A stretch of 8,842 nt of DNA, from contig DQDL01000091.1 in assembly GCA_003533405.1 (NCBI GenBank), positions 1 to 8,842 of the forward strand, read 5' to 3'. Origin of the DNA: Clostridiales bacterium (GTDB taxonomy: Bacteria; Bacillota; Clostridia; Oscillospirales; Oscillospiraceae). The notes below the pieces were generated by a model, which saw nothing but the letters and a program-made list of their open reading frames with translations, was not told the DNA's origin and did no database searches. Every line of letters begins with the position of its first letter. The stretch's first letter is position 1. Positions 5,607 to 8,842 of the stretch are shown piece after piece. Position numbers and translations under genes: made by a program.

Positions 5607-5635
5607 TACGCATTATTTCGACTAAATTATGCGTA
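5607..5635. repeat. second hairpin downstream of the YeiH gene
   Basis: TACGCATTATTT (5607-5618) pairs with AAATTATGCGTA (5624-5635) over 12 positions with a single T-T mismatch and a CGACT loop. It begins ten bases after the YeiH stop on the minus strand and is followed by the 16-bp hairpin. It competes with the 15-base palindrome at 5599-5613, so the two folds exclude each other. Confidence 0.5.
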
Positions 5636-5644
5636 GCAGCTATA

Positions 5645-6733
5645 TTAAACGCTCGTGTAGAACAGGTTGGTTGCAAGCTGGACGAGGATCGAGACTGCGG
5701 ATATTGACAGCCAGCAGCAGAAGCCGAGGAGAATGGGCTTGCCGCCGTTTTTTACGAGGCTCACGATATTCGTATTAAGACCGATCGCCGCCATTGCCAT
5801 GGCGATGAAGAACTTTGCAAGCCACTTCATTGCGGGCACGAACGAGCCGCCGTAGAAGCTGACAAATCCGCTTTCCGGCAGAAGTCCCACGCCGGTGGTA
5901 ACGAGCGCCGCAAGCACGAACCACACGATAAAAAACGGGAACGCTTTCTTGAACGAGAAGGCGTTTTCGGCGTTTCCGCCCGCCTTTTTCGCCTTTGCGG
6001 TGCGCCATAGGGCGAGCACAAGTGTGATGGGGATGATGGCGAGCGTGCGGGTGAGCTTAACGGTGACGGCCGACGACAGGATGCCGTCAACGCCGTAGAT
6101 GCTCTCGGCGGTTGATGCCGCCGCAGTGACGGACGAGGTGTCGTTGACGGCCGTTCCGGCGAACACGGCAAAGCCGCCGCTGCCGAAGCCGATGGCGTGG
6201 CCGAGATAGGGGAAAACGAGCGCCGCAAGCACATTGAACAGGAAAATGACCGATATCGACTGTGCGACCTGCTCGTCCGATGCGTCGATGACGGGTGCGG
6301 TCGCCGCAATTGCGCTGCCGCCGCAGATGGACGAGCCGACGCCGATGAGGCAGGCGACCTTGGAGTTGAGCTTGAGCGCCTTCATCATGAGGTAGGCCAC
6401 GATGAGTGAGGTCGAGATGGTGCAGACGATGACGGGCAGGCTCTTTGCGCCGACCTTGGCGATGGTGCTCATGTTGAGCGAGAAGCCGAGGATGATGACC
6501 GCCCACTGCAAAATTTTCTTGGATGTGAACTTAACGCCGGCCATGGCTGCGTCACTTCCGGCGAGCGTCGGCACGCACAGGGTAATGATCATGCCGAGCA
6601 AAATCGAAAACACGGGTGCGCCGACTATCTCAAGCGAGAACGAGCCGAGCTTCACGCCGCACAGCAGAGTCGCCACGGCAGCAACGGCGGCACACAGCAC
6701 GATGCCCGGCGCTTTTTTCTTTATTGATTGCAT
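5645..6733 (-). CDS. YeiH/UPF0324 family putative sulfate exporter
   Basis: A 362-residue integral membrane protein of the Cons_hypoth698 family, whose members are about this length. It has roughly ten hydrophobic segments. Family signatures are the Gly/Ser loop GVGSSICGGSAIAA (131-144), AGTAVNDTSSV (192-202), KLTR (226-229) and FFIAMAMAAIGLNTN (308-322). The family is annotated as putative sulfate export, and transport has been shown for few members, so the substrate is uncertain. I chose the ATG at 6733, with AAGGGA (6747-6752) a somewhat long 13 bases upstream. The frame continues to a TTG at 6766, which lacks a ribosome site. The promoter (6773-6801) overlaps the terminator of the preceding minus-strand unit, so the gene seems to be transcribed alone. 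Two hairpins follow its stop codon. Confidence 0.92.
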   Translation of the reverse strand: MQSIKKKAPGIVLCAAVAAVATLLCGVKLGSFSLEIVGAPVFSILLGMIITLCVPTLAGSDAAMAGVKFTSKKILQWAVIILGFSLNMSTIAKVGAKSLPVIVCTISTSLIVAYLMMKALKLNSKVACLIGVGSSICGGSAIAATAPVIDASDEQVAQSISVIFLFNVLAALVFPYLGHAIGFGSGGFAVFAGTAVNDTSSVTAAASTAESIYGVDGILSSAVTVKLTRTLAIIPITLVLALWRTAKAKKAGGNAENAFSFKKAFPFFIVWFVLAALVTTGVGLLPESGFVSFYGGSFVPAMKWLAKFFIAMAMAAIGLNTNIVSLVKNGGKPILLGFCCWLSISAVSILVQLATNLFYTSV

Positions 6734-6772
6734 TTTATTTGCACAATCCCTTCTGTTCGGTTGCAAGAGGTT

Positions 6773-6801
6773 ATAATATCAGATATTCCCGTAAAAAACA
6801 A
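6773..6801 (-). promoter_or_regulatory. promoter of the YeiH gene
   Basis: On the minus strand, TTGTTT (6796-6801), a 17-base spacer and TATTAT (6773-6778), about 40 bases upstream of the ATG at 6733. The -35 is made partly from the T tract of the upstream terminator. Confidence 0.6.
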
Positions 6802-6826
6802 GGCACCAATGTATCGGTGCCTTGTT
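6793..6826 (-). terminator. rho-independent terminator of the minus-strand reductase unit
   Basis: On the minus strand AACAAGGCACC (from 6816-6826) pairs perfectly with GGTGCCTTGTT (6797-6807) around an 8-base loop. The 3' arm runs into six T (complement of 6793-6798). It ends transcripts arriving from the reductase genes about 350 bases past their last stop codon. In the plus direction there is no T run. Confidence 0.82.
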
Positions 6827-6843
6827 CGTCACGAAAGAGAGAG

Positions 6844-6873
6844 AATCACTCGGAATTACTCAGGATCGCTCAA
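6844..6873. repeat. three imperfect 10-bp tandem repeats
   Basis: AATCACTCGG, AATTACTCAG and GATCGCTCAA follow each other at exact 10-bp spacing, sharing the pattern rATyrCTCrr. The copies would lie on one face of the helix. The block sits in the gene-free stretch just before the structured element. Its function is unknown. Confidence 0.45.
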
Positions 6874-6876
6874 GCT

Positions 6877-6897
6877 GACGGGAGTGTTGCTTCCGTC
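6877..6897 (+). repeat. 7-bp hairpin beside the structured element
   Basis: GACGGGA (6877-6883) pairs with TTCCGTC (6891-6897), one position being G.T on the plus strand, with a GTGTTGC loop. It ends eight bases before the long closing helix at 6905 and may belong to the same transcript. Confidence 0.4.
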
Positions 6898-6904
6898 GAT
6901 CTAA

Positions 6905-7165
6905 AGTTGGCGGGGGTCGACCCTATATCGTCTGTCAGTGTGCCCTTTCGGCGCTTTGCACCCACTTAAGCTCGGCAGGCAGAAGAACCGAAAAATTCAT
7001 CGGAAAGCACTACTGACAGATGCCCTGCAGTTTTGAGCGAGATAAAATGTGGTCAGGTCGTCTGAAAGGGCACAGGGAATACTTTGTGTATTTCCAAGGC
7101 CTTTCGGGCGTCATGGGCGCATTTTGGCCGGTCAAAACCGATATGGGCGTCGATTTCCGTCAACT
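6905..7165 (+). ncRNA. candidate structured RNA (or palindromic mobile element), unidentified
   Basis: The two ends pair in one long helix: 6905-6930 with 7139-7165, 26 pairs, one bulged C (7148), 21 Watson-Crick and 5 G.U pairs. All five would be A.C mismatches on the minus strand, which points to the plus strand. Directly stacked on it, TCTGTCAGT (6931-6939) pairs perfectly with ACTGACAGA (7012-7020). Next to that, GTGCCCTTTC (6940-6949) pairs perfectly with GAAAGGGCAC (7064-7073), crossing the first helix as a pseudoknot. Small hairpins are seen at 6988-7003 (CCGA/TCGG), 7076-7095 (GGAATAC/GTATTTCC with one bulge) and 7129-7140 (CGGT/ACCG). No open frame of note is present. The 3' end lies seven bases from the stop of the opposing reductase gene. 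No good plus-strand promoter or terminator is visible, so a MITE-like element or a minus-strand 3' UTR structure remains possible. It does not match tmRNA, RNase P, SRP, 6S or any riboswitch I know. Confidence 0.5.
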
Positions 7166-7172
7166 GAAATAA

Positions 7173-8186
7173 TTACTTAAGAAAGAACTGCTTGTCGTAG
7201 TTGCCCTGGATGCAGCGGACGACCTGGGACAGAACCTTGCAGACGGGGGTGTCAATGCCCAGCTCCTCGCCGTACTCGGCGATCTTGCCGTTGAGAACAT
7301 CGATCTCGGTCTGGCGCTGGTGGAACAGCATATCCTGGCACATGGAAGGATAGTAGTCGGCAATGTTGGTGACGATATCCTGATGATCGTGTGCGATGAA
7401 CTCGTCAGCATTCATGGGGACGCCCTTTGCGGTAGCAACGGCGCAGGTCTCACGGATGACGGAGTGGAACAGCCACTGGCCGTAGGGGTCAGCCTCGACC
7501 TCGCCGATCTTCAGACGCAGGACTGCGCAGACGGTGTTGACGGTCGCATTGACACAGACCTTCTTCCAGATGAACTTGTAGATGTTGTTGTCGGTGCCGG
7601 GATCGCCGTCACGCCAGTAAGCGTCGCAGCCGCCGTCACGGTAGCACTTGAGAAGCTCAGCGCATGCAGCGTTGGTGAGGTCACTCTTGACAGCGCCGCC
7701 GAAGTTCATCTGAACGCCGCCTGCAGGGGTGGAAACGCAGGTGCCGGGCTCGGGCAGTGCGGTGCCGAGAACGCCGGAGCCGATGACGCAGCGCTCCTTG
7801 GGGAACACCTTGAACAGGTTGTCGTCATTGCCGAGGCCGTTGATGAGGGAGACGGCGACGGTGGTGTCACCGACGACGGGCATGGAGTCCTGAATTGCCT
7901 GCTCGAGCTGGGTGGCCTTGGTCATGTAGATGATGATGTCGACCTTGCCCTCGGCAGCCTCTGCCTCGGCAGCGGTGGTGTAGGTGCGGAAACCGGTGAG
8001 CTGCTTTTCGATGTCATGGTACTCGCCGTTTTCTTCCTGGTGGATGATGAAGTGCATGCCGTCCTCGGCAACCTTCTTCATGTGAGCCTCATAGCGGTCG
8101 ATGAGGATGATATCTGCTCCGCCGTTGCGGAGGTAGGAGGCAAAAACACTGCCTGCTGCACCGGAACCGTACATTGCAATTTTCAT
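7173..8186 (-). CDS. ketopantoate reductase family NAD(P)-dependent oxidoreductase (PanE/ApbA-like)
   Basis: A 337-residue cytoplasmic protein that covers the full PanE fold. The N-terminal Rossmann domain has GSGAAG (7-12). The end of beta-2 reads LIDR with Asp30, where NADPH-using PanE has a basic residue, so NADH may be preferred (inference). Lys90 (YMTK) and Asn116 (INGLGN) match the substrate-side Lys and Asn of PanE. The C-terminal domain holds the catalytic Lys209 in WKKVCVNATVN, with Asn213 and Asn217, and Glu294 in RQTEID. The family also includes D-mandelate-type 2-hydroxyacid dehydrogenases, and no panB/panC neighbours are present, so the true substrate may not be ketopantoate. AGGAG (8195-8199) lies eight bases before the ATG. 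The gap to the upstream paralogue is 13 bases, so the two form an operon. Residues around 191-202 (WRDGDPGTDNN) form an insertion relative to that paralogue. Codons appear strongly biased to C/G-ending forms, which hints at high expression. Confidence 0.88.
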   Translation of the reverse strand: MKIAMYGSGAAGSVFASYLRNGGADIILIDRYEAHMKKVAEDGMHFIIHQEENGEYHDIEKQLTGFRTYTTAAEAEAAEGKVDIIIYMTKATQLEQAIQDSMPVVGDTTVAVSLINGLGNDDNLFKVFPKERCVIGSGVLGTALPEPGTCVSTPAGGVQMNFGGAVKSDLTNAACAELLKCYRDGGCDAYWRDGDPGTDNNIYKFIWKKVCVNATVNTVCAVLRLKIGEVEADPYGQWLFHSVIRETCAVATAKGVPMNADEFIAHDHQDIVTNIADYYPSMCQDMLFHQRQTEIDVLNGKIAEYGEELGIDTPVCKVLSQVVRCIQGNYDKQFFLK

Positions 8187-8199
8187 TGTTATTACTCCT

Positions 8200-8842
8200 T
8201 TACTTGTATTGATTTTCGTAGTTTTTTTGTATGCAGCTTATCAGCTGCGTAAACGCCTTATTCACCGGCGTGGGTACGCCGTACTGTGCGCCGTAGCGTG
8301 CGATAGCGCCGTTTAAAAGGGCTATCTCGGTCTGGCGCTTGTTGATGAGCACATCCTGTGCCATGGAGGGATAATAGGTGGCAAAGCCGGTCCTGAGCCT
8401 CGGCAGCTCCTCGAGCATATCCTGCCACAGGTCAACGCCCGTGACGGCCCTGCATACTGCGCAGCCCTCCGCCCAGACGGTCTTTATGAGCTCGACACCC
8501 TCCTCGGTGTCGAGAAACTCGCCGACCTTGAGCCGGAGCAGAGACGACAGCGTGTTGTAGCCGCTGTTGGAGATCGCCTTTTTCCACACGAAGGGCCGGA
8601 TATCCGCCTCAAAGCGGGTCAGGCAGCCGCCCTTGCAGAAGCACTCCTCAAGCGCCTTGCCGACCTTGTCGGTAAGCGGCGATTTCTCCGCTGCACCGAA
8701 GTGCATGATTATGCCGCTCTCGGGCTTGGAGACGCATTTTGCAGGCTCGGGAAGCTCGGTGCCTATCGTGCCGAAGCCGTATAGTATGCGGTCCTTGCCG
8801 ACATATTTTGCGAGCACATCGTCGTTGCCGAGACCGTTTTGC
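8200..8842 (-). CDS. second ketopantoate reductase family paralogue, 5' end outside the window
   Basis: The open frame runs to the window edge (first complete codon Gln at 8839-8841), giving about 213 C-terminal residues. The visible start QNGLGNDD aligns with INGLGNDD (115-122) of the downstream paralogue. The GTG at 8817 inside it is therefore not the start, and roughly 115 residues with the cofactor fold are missing. The C-terminal PanE domain is complete: catalytic Lys in FVWKKAISNSGYN with both Asn residues kept, then LLRLKVGEF, YYPSMAQDVL and the Glu of RQTEIALLNGAIARYG. By eye it is about 40 percent identical to its neighbour and lacks that protein's 7-residue insertion before the catalytic Lys. 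It is the upstream member of a tandem pair, with its TAA (8200-8202) adjoining the ribosome site of the next gene. Whether the two enzymes differ in substrate cannot be told. Confidence 0.87.
   Translation of the reverse strand, partial: QNGLGNDDVLAKYVGKDRILYGFGTIGTELPEPAKCVSKPESGIIMHFGAAEKSPLTDKVGKALEECFCKGGCLTRFEADIRPFVWKKAISNSGYNTLSSLLRLKVGEFLDTEEGVELIKTVWAEGCAVCRAVTGVDLWQDMLEELPRLRTGFATYYPSMAQDVLINKRQTEIALLNGAIARYGAQYGVPTPVNKAFTQLISCIQKNYENQYK

Larger units (their letters stand above)
5504..5636. repeat. repeat-rich convergent region with nested inverted repeats
   Basis: TACGCAT or its complement occurs four times (5505-5511, 5599-5605 inverted, 5607-5613, 5629-5635 inverted). The outermost pair extends to 8 bp (CTACGCAT 5504-5511, ATGCGTAG 5629-5636). 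GCAGACTA occurs at 5499-5506 and 5587-5594, and inverted at 5565-5572. The block lies between two convergent genes and holds no gene. It resembles a small degenerate palindromic element, but no target duplication is obvious. Confidence 0.5.

Noticed and set aside
6772..6777. TATAAT on the plus strand as a promoter for the structured element
   Set aside because: No -35 element lies 16-18 bases upstream and there is no extended -10. It is the complement of the better-supported YeiH -10 region.
7045..7074. Similarity of GGTCAGGTC and the following GAAAGG to the SRP RNA tip
   Set aside because: The conserved SRP tetraloop and asymmetric bulge sequences are absent. The surrounding helices do not form the SRP Alu or S domains.
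6905..7165. Simple transposon with target-site duplication
   Set aside because: The bases flanking the two ends (6898-6904 and 7166-7172) are not direct repeats of each other and no transposase is present. A MITE therefore remains only an alternative explanation.
7320..8252. 310-residue open frame on the plus strand
   Set aside because: It lies antisense to the reductase gene, which has clear family motifs. The frame is a by-product of that gene's biased codon use, and it has low-complexity Val/Asp/Gly/Leu composition and no ribosome site.
1..8842. tRNA, rRNA, CRISPR array or insertion sequence
   Set aside because: No cloverleaf with CCA-end signatures, no rRNA core motifs, no regularly spaced identical repeats and no transposase motifs were seen on either strand.

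Overview
The window looks like an accessory stretch of a Clostridia chromosome, most likely an Oscillospiraceae/Ruminococcaceae-type gut Firmicute. The reasons are strong GGAGG Shine-Dalgarno sites, sigma-A promoters, GTG starts and protein families typical of Clostridia (a DUF2089 regulator, a DUF2691 protein, a bacterial acyl-ACP thioesterase, a membrane-anchored XRE regulator). This placement is inference from family memory, since no phylogenetic marker is present.

Layout. Positions 60-1458 (minus strand): a hypothetical protein with an apparent one-base frameshift at codon 12, preceded by a DUF2089 zinc-ribbon/HTH protein. Positions 1459-1656: a compact divergent control region with overlapping face-to-face promoters, two palindromes and a terminator-like hairpin in the leader of the rightward genes. 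Positions 1657-2679 (plus): a DUF2691 protein and a membrane-anchored protein in one operon, closed by a bidirectional terminator. Positions 2715-2999 (minus): a small two-segment membrane protein. Positions 3224-3964 (plus): an acyl-ACP thioesterase with an extended -10 promoter and a strong terminator. Positions 4114-5463 (plus): a small membrane protein, an XRE regulator with a C-terminal membrane segment, and an unrecognised 117-residue protein. Positions 5464-5644: a repeat-rich convergent region with nested hairpins. Positions 5645-6733 (minus): a YeiH/UPF0324 transporter. Positions 6734-7172: a gene-free stretch. Positions 7173-8842 (minus): two tandem ketopantoate-reductase-family paralogues, the upstream one cut by the window edge.

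The most interesting signal is in the gene-free stretch at 6905-7165. A 26-pair helix (21 Watson-Crick pairs, 5 G.U pairs, one bulge) closes a 261-base domain. Inside it are two perfect interleaved helices of 9 and 10 bp (pseudoknot topology) and several small hairpins. All five non-Watson-Crick pairs are G.U on the plus strand, which points to a plus-strand RNA, or a single-strand DNA fold, of a kind I cannot name. No clear plus-strand promoter or terminator goes with it. The other genes are ordinary small regulators, membrane proteins and metabolic enzymes, and I see no sign that they form a single system.
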